Below, piece by piece: positions 19,023 to 26,414 of a DNA stretch of 64,000 bases. The stretch's first letter is position 1; each line of letters begins with the position of its first letter. The position numbers and the translations under genes are program-made. The notes below the pieces were generated by a model. That model made no database searches. It was not told the origin of the DNA and saw only the letters and a list, made by a program, of their open reading frames with translations. The DNA comes from an uncultured Clostridia bacterium. Its GTDB lineage: Bacteria; Bacillota; Clostridia; Oscillospirales; Ruminococcaceae. The stretch covers positions 1-64,000 of the forward strand of contig CALXEL010000074.1 in assembly GCA_944387315.1 (NCBI GenBank), given 5' to 3'.

Positions 19023-19604
19023 CTATTCTGCCGAGATAATCCATTCTTTTTTTATGCACCAAAGAGCTGCCTGGATGGCCTGAGGCTTAGAAAAATCTCC
19101 GGACTGGATGGCATGCTGGTAACGAAACAGTGTTTTCCAGCTGTCCAGAATCTGAGCTTTTAAATCAGGATAGAAGGAAGAAAGCATAATCTGGCTCTCT
19201 TTCAGACCCCGCATGCTTAGTTCCTGCAGGAAAGCCTTTTGGGCCTTTGGGTCTGTATCTAAAAATTTCAGCTGTAATATTTGGTTCCATTGGTACAGGT
19301 CAAAGAAAATCCCCTGGGAGAGGGGAACAGAAAGGGTTAAAAGACGAACCTCACCCGAGCGTTCCACAGAGTATAAATCCCGAAAAGCCCAATAGGGGAG
19401 CTGTGCCTGTTCCGGTTTGGGCACCAATTTTTCCGCCTCACTGGCAAACCAGCGGTAGGCGGTTAAAAAAATAGGAGCGCTTTCCTCGTACTTTTGTTGG
19501 ATATACGCTTCTTTGGAGTAACAAATACCATCGGTTAGAATTTTTTGGTACACAATTTCACTTTGAGCAGTGTAAAGGGTTATCGCATTACATTTACAAT
19601 CCAT
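19023..19604 (-). CDS. DUF3841-like protein, paralogue B
   Basis: 193-residue soluble protein. It shares with the gene just upstream the layout: short N-terminal strand (TLYTAQSEIVYQKI), a Y-x-W region (APIFLTAYRWFASEAEKLVPKP), LPYWAFRDLYSV, a strand pair, a PxDLKAQILDSWKTLF segment and a final ALWCIKKEWI. This resembles DUF3841 proteins of Clostridia (function unknown). ATG 19604 follows GGGAGGTG by 8 bases; the longer frame starts at a GTG inside that site. It overlaps the upstream gene by 25 bases. Confidence 0.6.
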   Translation of the reverse strand: MDCKCNAITLYTAQSEIVYQKILTDGICYSKEAYIQQKYEESAPIFLTAYRWFASEAEKLVPKPEQAQLPYWAFRDLYSVERSGEVRLLTLSVPLSQGIFFDLYQWNQILQLKFLDTDPKAQKAFLQELSMRGLKESQIMLSSFYPDLKAQILDSWKTLFRYQHAIQSGDFSKPQAIQAALWCIKKEWIISAE

Positions 19605-20137
19605 TCTTTTTGCACCTCCCACAGCAAACCATATTCTAAATCATTGCCTAAACGCACTTCTGGATCAAACAAGCGGTCCCAGCTGCCTATAATCTCCCGT
19701 TTGATCTGGGGATAAAACTGTGTCATATAAGCCTGGGGGTCGCTGACTCCATAATCTTCCAGCAGCTGCTGGTGGCGATGGGCGTCCTGCTGATCCAGGG
19801 GAATGTAGGAGTAGTTGAGAATAGCCCCCCATTTGGCAATATTGACAGGGGTGACCATATGGGAATCTACAGACAGCTGCAGAATGACTGTACCAGGGCT
19901 GGGAAGCATCGTAGCCTCCTGCTGAAAGGAAACCCATACCGGATAGGTGACACCTTCCGGTTTGTTGGCAGCGTCAGGACTGTGTTTGACCAGCCAATCA
20001 TAGGTTTCCAGAACAAGATTGGCGTGCTCCTCCAAATCTTTGATGATGTATTCTTTCTTGGCTCGGTACCGGCCTGTCTGTTCTAGCTCATCCAAAACCT
20101 TTTCGTGCTGTTTGGTCCATACGGTAATTTGATTCAT
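19580..20137 (-). CDS. DUF3841-like protein, paralogue A
   Basis: 185 residues, soluble. Motifs in order: ITVWTKQHEKVLDELEQTGRY, a middle LVLETYDWLVKH, GVTYPVWVSFQQEA, a VILQLSVDSHMVTPVNIAKWG strand region, and near the end FYPQIKREIIGSWDRLFDP and LWEVQKEWI. The pattern is close to DUF3841 proteins; no catalytic role is known. GGGAGGGAT precedes the start. A promoter with a 14-bp palindrome across its -35 lies just upstream. First gene of the two-gene unit. Confidence 0.65.
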   Translation of the reverse strand: MNQITVWTKQHEKVLDELEQTGRYRAKKEYIIKDLEEHANLVLETYDWLVKHSPDAANKPEGVTYPVWVSFQQEATMLPSPGTVILQLSVDSHMVTPVNIAKWGAILNYSYIPLDQQDAHRHQQLLEDYGVSDPQAYMTQFYPQIKREIIGSWDRLFDPEVRLGNDLEYGLLWEVQKEWIVNVMR

Positions 20138-20158
20138 GCCACATCCCTCCCGTATTTT

Positions 20159-20196
20159 AGTGTATCATGGCAACACATAAATGTAAACGAGTTTAC
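20159..20196 (-). promoter_or_regulatory. Promoter of the DUF3841-like pair with overlapping palindrome
   Basis: On the minus strand: -35 TTTACA (20182-20187), 17-bp spacer, -10 TACACT (20159-20164). A perfect 14-bp palindrome, GTAAACGAGTTTAC (20183-20196), covers the -35 and looks like an operator; no regulator is encoded beside it. Confidence 0.55.
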
Positions 20197-20212
20197 CCGG
20201 CTGTTAAAAGCC

Positions 20213-20252
20213 AAAAAGCATCGAAACGGATTAGCCGCTCCGATGCTTTTTT
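20213..20252 (-). terminator. Intrinsic terminator of the MacA/MacB-like operon
   Basis: On the minus strand an imperfect stem AAGCATCGGAGCGG / CCGTTTCGATGCTT closes on a short loop and is followed by T-rich sequence, 17 bp after the permease stop. Confidence 0.75.
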
Positions 20253-20268
20253 GAAGAAACAGAAACTT

Positions 20269-21471
20269 TTAATCATGCCGCAAGGCGTCGATAGGATGCA
20301 GCCTTGCTGCTTTTCTAGCAGGGTAAATCCCAAAGAAGATACCTACGCCCGCAGAGAAGAGAACTGTCATAATAATGGTAGATGGGGTAAACAGGGGAGT
20401 AATACCTGCGAATGTACAGAAGACAAAGGAGCCCAAATAACCCAAAGCCAGACCAATCAATCCGCCGATTAAGGTGAGGATGGCGGACTCTGTGAGGAAC
20501 TGAAAGAGGATGGCATTGGTTCTGGCACCCAGGGATTTCCGAATACCGATTTCTCGGGTTCGCTCGGTCACTGCCACCAACATGATATTCATTACGCCAA
20601 TTCCGCCTACTACCAGGGAAATAGCCGCAACAGCCGCCACAAAGGTCTGCACCAGATTTAAAGCGTCATTGATCATATCCATTTGGGCCAACATGTTTTG
20701 AGGGGTGTATACATCTCTGCCCCGATTGCCATGACGGGATTCCAGCAACCGCACTGCTGTGTTACCAGCGGTCTCGGTATATTCCTTGCCAGTGGTTTGC
20801 AGATAAACAGACCCAAAGGTGTTGTCCATATTGGAAATACTCAACAAGGTGTGCAAAGGCAGATAAGCGGTACCAGGGAGACCTTCCATATAGAATTCAC
20901 CATAGGTACTGGCGCAAACACCAACAATTTGTAATTTGGCTCGCTGATCCCAAAGGTATAAATCCAAATCCATGCCTACAACATCGGTGGTACCGAAGAA
21001 TTTCTGAGCCAATAGTTCATCGATTACCACTACATTTTTTTGGCTGAGATCATCCGCTTCTGTAAAGAAGCGTCCGCTTACCATTTCTACAGCGTTTAGT
21101 GATTGTACGTCCTTGGTACCGCCACAGATAAGTGTGTCCATGGATTTATCCTTATAGATAGCCTCTCCATAAAACTGCACAAGGGGAGTAGCGCCTTTGA
21201 TGTAGTCAGCCATCTCACTGAGGGCGGATATGTCATCCAGAGTGATGTATTCACTATCCAGCGCTTTTTTGCTGTCAACACTGACAATAACCGTTGTAGT
21301 ACCTACCGATTCAAACTGGGACATCATGTACTGTTGCGCTCCGCCACCAGCCGAAACGATTACGATAACCGAACTGATACCAATAATAATACCCAACATG
21401 GTAAGAAAGGAACGCATCTTATTGGATTTGATGCTTTCCAAAGCCATTTTCAGGTTTTCTTTAAAAAACAT
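20269..21471 (-). CDS. MacB/FtsX-type ABC transporter permease
   Basis: 400-residue permease. An N-terminal amphipathic start (MFFKENLKMALESIKSNKMRSFLTMLGIIIGISSVIVIVSAGGG) contains the first membrane helix; a large extracytoplasmic domain (about 45-270) follows; three helices complete the FtsX fold, with GGIGVMNIMLVAVTERTREIGIRKSLGAR between them. This is the topology of MacB permease halves, which act as mechanotransmitters and not as channels. It has no fused ATPase and none adjoins it. It follows the adaptor gene by 26 bp in one operon. Confidence 0.88.
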   Translation of the reverse strand: MFFKENLKMALESIKSNKMRSFLTMLGIIIGISSVIVIVSAGGGAQQYMMSQFESVGTTTVIVSVDSKKALDSEYITLDDISALSEMADYIKGATPLVQFYGEAIYKDKSMDTLICGGTKDVQSLNAVEMVSGRFFTEADDLSQKNVVVIDELLAQKFFGTTDVVGMDLDLYLWDQRAKLQIVGVCASTYGEFYMEGLPGTAYLPLHTLLSISNMDNTFGSVYLQTTGKEYTETAGNTAVRLLESRHGNRGRDVYTPQNMLAQMDMINDALNLVQTFVAAVAAISLVVGGIGVMNIMLVAVTERTREIGIRKSLGARTNAILFQFLTESAILTLIGGLIGLALGYLGSFVFCTFAGITPLFTPSTIIMTVLFSAGVGIFFGIYPARKAARLHPIDALRHD

Positions 21472-21497
21472 TGCCGCAGCCTCCTTTTACTCTGGCA

Positions 21498-22715
21498 TTA
21501 GGAGAGCAAGGTGGCGGTGCATACAGGGATGGCATCAATATTGGCGGGAGGATTGGTAACAACCAATTGTCCTTCCTCCAAACCATCGGTTACCTCAATT
21601 AAAGTACCGGAGGAGTGATCGGTGGTGATGTAGGTTCTCACTGGGGTATAAAGGCTGGGATCTTCAGGGGAGGGGGTGAGGACATAACAATAGTCGCCAT
21701 TGCGGTCGGTTTTAACTGACTCGCTGGGCAGGGCCAAAACACTTTCCGCCGCATAGGTGAGGATATCTACATCTGCGTCTAAGCCTGGAATGATTCCCTC
21801 AGGATTGTCAATTTTAACCTGTACCTTGACATAGGATTCGGCGTCGGCAATGGGGTTAATATATGCAACACTGCCTTCATAGTCCACATTGGCTACGGTA
21901 ATCACAGCAGGCTGGCCTTCTTCTATTTTATTAATATCAAAGCGTCCCACCCGAATATCTACAGTTGTAGTGTCGGTAGTACGTACCGTTACAGCTACCT
22001 GACCCTTGGCTGCCTGACCATACTTGGATACAGTAATGGACTCAATGACTCCATCGTGCTGCGCGGTGAAATTGGCTGGCAGCTTGGCCAGAGCTTCTTC
22101 AGCTTCATCCATTGTCATTTTTGCCTCTTCATATGTAAGCTGCTGAATTTTCAATGACTCATCGCTGGGGATGGAATTTTCCAAAGTTTCTTTTTTGGCT
22201 TTGGCGCTTTCCCAGCGGGAGTAGTAGTTGGAGTATTTGGCCATACTGTCGGGGTCGGAATAGTCTTCCCACTCGTCCATTTTTTCTTTCAGCCAGGCAA
22301 TATCTTCTTCCAGTTCTTTGATTTCCTCTTTGGTATCAAAAAACTGCCGCTCGGCGTCATCCAATTGCAGACGAACCTTTTCATAGGCAATAGCCGCGCG
22401 TTTGTAATCATCTTGGGCATCGCTGTTGTCAAAAACTACCATGACATCTCCGGCTTTTACAGTGTCACCAACCTCAAAATTTACCGATTGTACCACTGTA
22501 CTGGCAGGAAGAATATATTCATCCAAAGTACCGTTGGTCACAACACCGGAGGTGGAAAGATAGCTTTTTAACTCTTGTTTTCCCGCTGTTGTCGCTGTCA
22601 GCGCAGGTTTATAGTTTGCGGCCTGCATATAACAGCCTCCAATGGATGCGATTAAAATAATTACCACAATTAAGGCAATCCAACGCTTTTTTGTCATTTT
22701 TACAGCTAATTTCAT
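21498..22715 (-). CDS. MacA/HlyD-type efflux adaptor protein
   Basis: 405-residue periplasmic-adaptor-like protein anchored by an N-terminal helix (RWIALIVVIILIASIGGCYM). It has a lipoyl/barrel-sandwich half (LPASTVVQSVNFEVGDTVKAGDVMVVFDN), a long charged alpha-hairpin (about 95-195), the second lipoyl half (FTAQHDGVIESITVSKYGQAAKGQ) and a beta-barrel/MP domain. Such adaptors pair with MacB-like permeases in export of peptides or other amphiphiles. It is the first gene of the operon with the permease; its promoter faces that of the acetyltransferase. Confidence 0.88.
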   Translation of the reverse strand: MKLAVKMTKKRWIALIVVIILIASIGGCYMQAANYKPALTATTAGKQELKSYLSTSGVVTNGTLDEYILPASTVVQSVNFEVGDTVKAGDVMVVFDNSDAQDDYKRAAIAYEKVRLQLDDAERQFFDTKEEIKELEEDIAWLKEKMDEWEDYSDPDSMAKYSNYYSRWESAKAKKETLENSIPSDESLKIQQLTYEEAKMTMDEAEEALAKLPANFTAQHDGVIESITVSKYGQAAKGQVAVTVRTTDTTTVDIRVGRFDINKIEEGQPAVITVANVDYEGSVAYINPIADAESYVKVQVKIDNPEGIIPGLDADVDILTYAAESVLALPSESVKTDRNGDYCYVLTPSPEDPSLYTPVRTYITTDHSSGTLIEVTDGLEEGQLVVTNPPANIDAIPVCTATLLS

Positions 22716-22767
22716 TCCTAATTCGCTCCATATTCTGATTAATTAGACTATTATCGAACAATAAAAT

Positions 22768-22796
22768 AGTATATACTCCTGGCTAACAGAAGTCAA
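22768..22796 (-). promoter_or_regulatory. Promoter of the MacA/MacB-like operon
   Basis: On the minus strand: -35 TTGACT (22791-22796), 17-bp spacer, -10 TATACT (22768-22773), about 50 bp ahead of the adaptor start. Confidence 0.7.
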
Positions 22797-22841
22797 AGAA
22801 CAATTTATGAACGATTTTAAAGGATTGCAGCTTTGGGTCTG

Positions 22842-22870
22842 TTGACGGGAAATATATCTTCCAGTATACT
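22842..22870 (+). promoter_or_regulatory. Promoter of the GNAT acetyltransferase gene
   Basis: -35 TTGACG (22842-22847), 17-bp spacer, -10 TATACT (22865-22870), 46 bp before the ATG. Confidence 0.7.
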
Positions 22871-22916
22871 GAAAAGTACCCGATGAAATCAGATCATTGT
22901 GCAAAGGAGGAATAGA

Positions 22917-23360
22917 ATGATTTTGCGGGATTTTGTTGCTTCAGACTGGGAGATTTATCGTGATTTCTCCAAGGATTTTTACTCTGGAGGAGCAACTTTA
23001 CACTCGATTGGCGAGGAAAACATGCGCGCCACTTTTCAGGCAGTTTGTGACGGCACGCCCTACGCCAGAGGAGTCATCATTGAGCAGCAGGGCAAACCGG
23101 CCGGCTATGTTTTGCTTTCTTTCACCTGGAGCAATGAGGCAGGTGGGGAAGTGGTTATTCTTGAGGAACTATATGTCGCTCCGGAGTTTCGGGGACAAAA
23201 GATGGGGAGCGCTGTAATGGATTGGCTGACTGATACCTATGGACAAAAGGCAATGCGGCTGCGTTTGGAGGTCTGTAAGGAGAACGTAGGGGCCATGCAT
23301 CTATATGAGAAAAAGGGATTTACACGTTTGGATTATATTCAAATGGTTCGAGATAAATAA
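22917..23360 (+). CDS. GNAT family N-acetyltransferase
   Basis: 147-residue acetyl-CoA-dependent acyltransferase. The acetyl-CoA pyrophosphate loop is LYVAPEFRGQKMGSAVMDWL (R/Q-x-x-G-x-G/S form) near residues 85-105, and NVGAMHLYEKKGFTRLDYIQM closes the fold. The start ATG 22917 has AAAGGAGG 5 bases upstream; an earlier GTG overlaps this site. It is a single-gene unit with its own promoter and terminator. The acceptor substrate is unknown. Confidence 0.85.
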   Translation: MILRDFVASDWEIYRDFSKDFYSGGATLHSIGEENMRATFQAVCDGTPYARGVIIEQQGKPAGYVLLSFTWSNEAGGEVVILEELYVAPEFRGQKMGSAVMDWLTDTYGQKAMRLRLEVCKENVGAMHLYEKKGFTRLDYIQMVRDK

Positions 23361-23361
23361 C

Positions 23362-23398
23362 AAAAAACAGAGGCTGTGATGTACAGCCTCTGTTTTTT
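23362..23398. terminator. Bidirectional intrinsic terminator
   Basis: Stem AAAAACAGAGGCTG / CAGCCTCTGTTTTT with a 7-base loop, between the convergent acetyltransferase and SLC13 genes; it touches the last codon of the latter. Confidence 0.9.
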
Positions 23399-24521
23399 AT
23401 TGCAGAAAAAGAGAAAAGGGAATCAATATTATGAGTCCCAATAGATTTGCTCCTAAGAAGTAAAAAAGATACTGCATAGGTTTGGCTCCTGGGTATTTCA
23501 TGTAGAGCTTTAAGGAAATCAGGCTTGCCAGCGAGGCGATGGGGGTGCCCAGGCCTCCAATATTTGTGCCCAGCAAGAGGCCCTTCCAGTCGTTGGTAAA
23601 ACTTGAGAGGAGGACGGCGGCCGGTACATTGCTGATGATCTGGCTGGCGCAGATGGAAGGAAACAGGGCACCTTGTTCCAGCATCTTGGCCAGCAGGGAA
23701 CGGATTTCTTCCAGTTTGCCCATATTTCCGGCAAAAATAAAGAAACAGACAAAGGTAAGCAGCAGGCTGTAGTCCACCTGCTTAAACAGCTGTCGATCCA
23801 TCAGCAGCAGCGCAGCAATAATACACCCAGTTAAAATTTGATAAGGCAGAATTCGGAATACCGATAGCAAACACAGGAGAAAGAGTGCCAGGTAGGCCAG
23901 AAGACGAGACGGTGCAGCCAACTGTTCTTCACCGGAAAAATGTACAGAAATAGTTTCGTTTTTACAGCAGACGGCGGCGGCAACCAACAAAAACAGGCTG
24001 AGGAGGGTAAGAGGCAGCAGCAAACCGAAAAAGTTTCCGGCGCTTAAATTGTATTTGGCGTAGAGAAATAAATTTTGTGGGTTTCCCACAGGAGTGGCCA
24101 TGCTGCCCAGATTGGCCCCAATGGTCTGTAAAACAATCACATGAATCAGATAGTTCTCCCGACCAATTAAAGTGAGAATTAAAATGGCGAAGGGGACAAA
24201 GGTAATTAGGGCCACATCATTGGTAATGGCCATGGAACTGAAAAATGGAAGCAGCACCAAAATCAGCAGTAAGAATCGGATTTTCTTTTCGCCACCTAAA
24301 AGTTTTTGGGCCAATACCGCGAAAACACCGCATTTCTGCAACCCCGCTACCACAGCCATCAGACAGAAAAGCAGGCATAGCACTCGAAAATCAATATAGT
24401 CCAGATATTCGCCGCTGGGAGGAACCAGAAAGGCAGAAATTAAGGCGCAAAGAAAGGCGATACAAAGTACCATCTCCTTTTTTATCCAATCGATCAATCT
24501 GTTTTTTGTAGAAGTTACCAT
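23397..24521 (-). CDS. SLC13/ArsB-type anion transporter
   Basis: 374-residue membrane protein with about ten hydrophobic segments. The two halves each carry a family-like re-entrant signature: MAITNDVALITFVPFA and TIGANLGSMATPVGNPQNLFLY in the first, SQIISNVPAAVLLSSF and GTNIGGLGTPIASLASLIS in the second. The T-P-x-G-N-P-Q-N form suggests carboxylate, arsenite or similar anions, but the substrate cannot be read. It is a little short for the family. The divergence from the adjacent LysR gene is lost: both lie on the minus strand, 78 bp apart. Confidence 0.82.
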   Translation of the reverse strand: MVTSTKNRLIDWIKKEMVLCIAFLCALISAFLVPPSGEYLDYIDFRVLCLLFCLMAVVAGLQKCGVFAVLAQKLLGGEKKIRFLLLILVLLPFFSSMAITNDVALITFVPFAILILTLIGRENYLIHVIVLQTIGANLGSMATPVGNPQNLFLYAKYNLSAGNFFGLLLPLTLLSLFLLVAAAVCCKNETISVHFSGEEQLAAPSRLLAYLALFLLCLLSVFRILPYQILTGCIIAALLLMDRQLFKQVDYSLLLTFVCFFIFAGNMGKLEEIRSLLAKMLEQGALFPSICASQIISNVPAAVLLSSFTNDWKGLLLGTNIGGLGTPIASLASLISLKLYMKYPGAKPMQYLFYFLGANLLGLIILIPFSLFLQ

Positions 24522-24599
24522 TGCTTTCTCTCCTATCTAGGAAAATCTGCCAAAAAATTAGTTCTTCATCAGTCTAATCATCCAGGAGACAAATGTCAA

Positions 24600-25490
24600 T
24601 TATTTTTCTGCTTGTTCTATCACATAAGCGATACACTCCAAAAATAAGCTGGCAGCCTTGGAAAAAACAGAATACTTTTTCCACACCAGATCAATCCCCA
24701 CCCGCTGTTCCGGGGACAGAGGCTTAAAGCACAGAGAGCTGTTTTCCCCGGTAGATACCAGTTTATCAATACAGAGAGCATATCCCACCTCCGCATTTAC
24801 CATCAAGGAGGCGTTGTAAATCAAATTATAAGTACCTACGATGTTTAAGTCTTCAGGCTGCTTTTTTATCCACCCAGGCAGCTCATACATCATCATGGTT
24901 TGACGAGAAGTAATCAGCGGCAGGTCCCACAGGTCCTGAGGGGTTATAGTTTCCCGCAAGGCCAATGGGCTGTCTTTGCGCATGAGTACACCCCATCTGT
25001 CTGTGGCAGGCAGTTTCATAAAATTATATTTTTGTTTGTTAAAGGGTTCGATCATCAGGCCAAAATCCAGCAGCCCTTTGTCTAACCGCTCCATTACATC
25101 GTCTGCGTTACCGCTATAGAGATGGTAGCGAATACGGGGATATGTCTCCTGCAGGTTTTTAGCTGCCAAAGCGATCAGTTTCATCGCCTCAGTCTCTCCG
25201 CCTCCAATATAGATGTCCCCGGAAATCATTTCTTGAGAGCCTTCCAATTCAGCCTCGGTTTTTTCCACTAAAGTGATAATTTCCGCCGCCCGTCTACGGA
25301 GCAGTTCTCCCTCTTCGGTGAGGGTGATGTGCCGATTGCCTCGAATAAAGAGCTTTTTACCCAATTCTTCCTCTAAATCCATCAGTTGCCTGGACAGAGA
25401 AGGCTGAGATAAATGCAGGTAGGCTGCCGCTCCAGAAATCGTTTCCTCCCTGGCGACTGCGAGAAAATATCGTAAAACACGAAGTTCCAT
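24600..25490 (-). CDS. LysR-family transcriptional regulator
   Basis: 296 residues. N-terminal winged helix MELRVLRYFLAVAREETISGAAAYLHLSQPSLSRQL with LEEELGKKLFIRGNRHITLTEEG is the classic LysR DNA-binding domain; the rest is a two-lobe effector-binding fold (IYIGGGETEAMKLIA; LLDFGLMIEPF). ATG 25490 follows AAGGAGGGA; the longer frame is discarded. It is divergent from the lipoprotein/alcohol dehydrogenase operon, and a large palindrome lies between the two promoters, so it probably activates that operon and represses itself. The effector is unknown. Confidence 0.9.
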   Translation of the reverse strand: MELRVLRYFLAVAREETISGAAAYLHLSQPSLSRQLMDLEEELGKKLFIRGNRHITLTEEGELLRRRAAEIITLVEKTEAELEGSQEMISGDIYIGGGETEAMKLIALAAKNLQETYPRIRYHLYSGNADDVMERLDKGLLDFGLMIEPFNKQKYNFMKLPATDRWGVLMRKDSPLALRETITPQDLWDLPLITSRQTMMMYELPGWIKKQPEDLNIVGTYNLIYNASLMVNAEVGYALCIDKLVSTGENSSLCFKPLSPEQRVGIDLVWKKYSVFSKAASLFLECIAYVIEQAEK

Positions 25491-25518
25491 AAAAATTCCC
25501 TCCTTATTGCATAGAAGT

Positions 25519-25547
25519 AGTATAACAAAGATTGATATAGCTAACAA
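25519..25547 (-). promoter_or_regulatory. Promoter of the LysR gene
   Basis: On the minus strand: -35 TTGTTA (25542-25547), 17-bp spacer, -10 TATACT (25519-25524). Identical hexamers occur in the facing promoter. Confidence 0.72.
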
Positions 25548-25549
25548 GC

Positions 25550-25574
25550 ATATCTATATATTTAATATAGATAT
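25550..25574. promoter_or_regulatory. Probable LysR operator (25-bp inverted repeat)
   Basis: Perfect 10-bp arms ATATCTATAT and ATATAGATAT around ATTTA. It fills the gap between the two facing -35 boxes and contains the T-N11-A type symmetry expected for a LysR box. Confidence 0.7.
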
Positions 25575-25603
25575 TTGTTATTTAACTCCCCGTAAGCTAT
25601 ACT
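25575..25603 (+). promoter_or_regulatory. Promoter of the lipoprotein/alcohol dehydrogenase operon
   Basis: -35 TTGTTA (25575-25580), 17-bp spacer, -10 TATACT (25598-25603), 29 bp before the lipoprotein ATG. The -35 abuts the palindrome. Confidence 0.75.
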
Positions 25604-25632
25604 AAAACTGAAATCGGAAAGGAGGAAGAACT

Positions 25633-26157
25633 ATGTGCCGGATTGGACTGCTTATTTTCACTTGTCTATTTGCCTTGGGTGGGTGTGCTTCACAATCCCA
25701 GCAGACACCACACCAAACGTCTGCCATCGCAGACCAAGTTTCGTCCAGTAGTTCTCAGGCTCCTGAGTCAGAGATCGAACTACCCCAAGAAAATGTCGGT
25801 AAACCAAATTCTTCTATCACTGTATCCATAGGAGATCAGGTGTTTTCTGCTACACTGTCCGATACAGAGGCTGCTAAAACTTTTCAGGAGATGCTGCCTT
25901 TAACTTTGAAAATGCAGGAGCTCAATCAAAACGAAAAATATTTTCATTTTGATCAGGAGTTTCCAACCGATGACTATTTACCCTCAGAGATTCAGTGTGG
26001 AGATCTTATGCTGTACAATGGTAGTTATGTGGTGCTGTTCTATCAGACCTTTACCTCAAGTTACCGCTATACCGACTTGGGTCGGATCGATGATCCAAGT
26101 GGATTGGCAGAGGCGGTAGGGCAAGGAAATGTCACTGTAACATTTTCTCTGGAGTGA
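25633..26157 (+). CDS. Lipoprotein with cyclophilin-like fold domain
   Basis: 174 residues. A signal peptide ends in lipobox LGGCAS, so Cys-18 should be lipidated and the protein tethered outside the membrane. A Ser/Gln-rich linker (about 20-55) leads to a globular domain that begins ITVSIGDQVFSATLSDTEAAKTFQEMLP and includes YLPSEIQCGDLMLYNGSYVVLFYQTF and YRYTDLGRIDDPSGL. This matches the cyclophilin-like fold family (PF18050 type), often found with redox enzymes. AAAGGAGGAAG lies before the ATG. First gene of the LysR-facing operon. The ligand is unknown. Confidence 0.78.
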   Translation: MCRIGLLIFTCLFALGGCASQSQQTPHQTSAIADQVSSSSSQAPESEIELPQENVGKPNSSITVSIGDQVFSATLSDTEAAKTFQEMLPLTLKMQELNQNEKYFHFDQEFPTDDYLPSEIQCGDLMLYNGSYVVLFYQTFTSSYRYTDLGRIDDPSGLAEAVGQGNVTVTFSLE

Positions 26158-26164
26158 GGGGAAT

Positions 26165-26410
26165 ATGGAATATTCGTTGGACCAACACACTTTGCGGGAG
26201 TGTCTCAATGACGCTGGCTGTAACGAGGCAATGGTAGAACAGTTTCTGATTTGCATGGAGACTGGCTGTTATCAACGGGGACAGAATCTCCTCATGTGTC
26301 ATCGAAAGCAGTTGCTGGACGCGCTGCATCAAGAACAAAAACGAATTGACTGCCTGGACTTTGTAATCCATCAGATCAAAAGAAAAACGTCATTTTGTAA
26401 GGAGGAATAA
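26165..26410 (+). CDS. Small helical hypothetical protein (81 aa)
   Basis: Helical, soluble, with four cysteines (in NDAGCNEAMVEQFLICMETGCYQRG and DCLDFVIHQI). It begins 7 bp after the lipoprotein stop, preceded by GAGGGGAA, and ends 4 bp before the alcohol dehydrogenase start. The pattern of a short helical protein ending in KRIDCLDFVIHQI recurs, as I recall, in clostridial redox operons; no function is known to me. The tight spacing supports co-expression with the dehydrogenase. Confidence 0.65.
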   Translation: MEYSLDQHTLRECLNDAGCNEAMVEQFLICMETGCYQRGQNLLMCHRKQLLDALHQEQKRIDCLDFVIHQIKRKTSFCKEE

Positions 26411-26414
26411 AACA

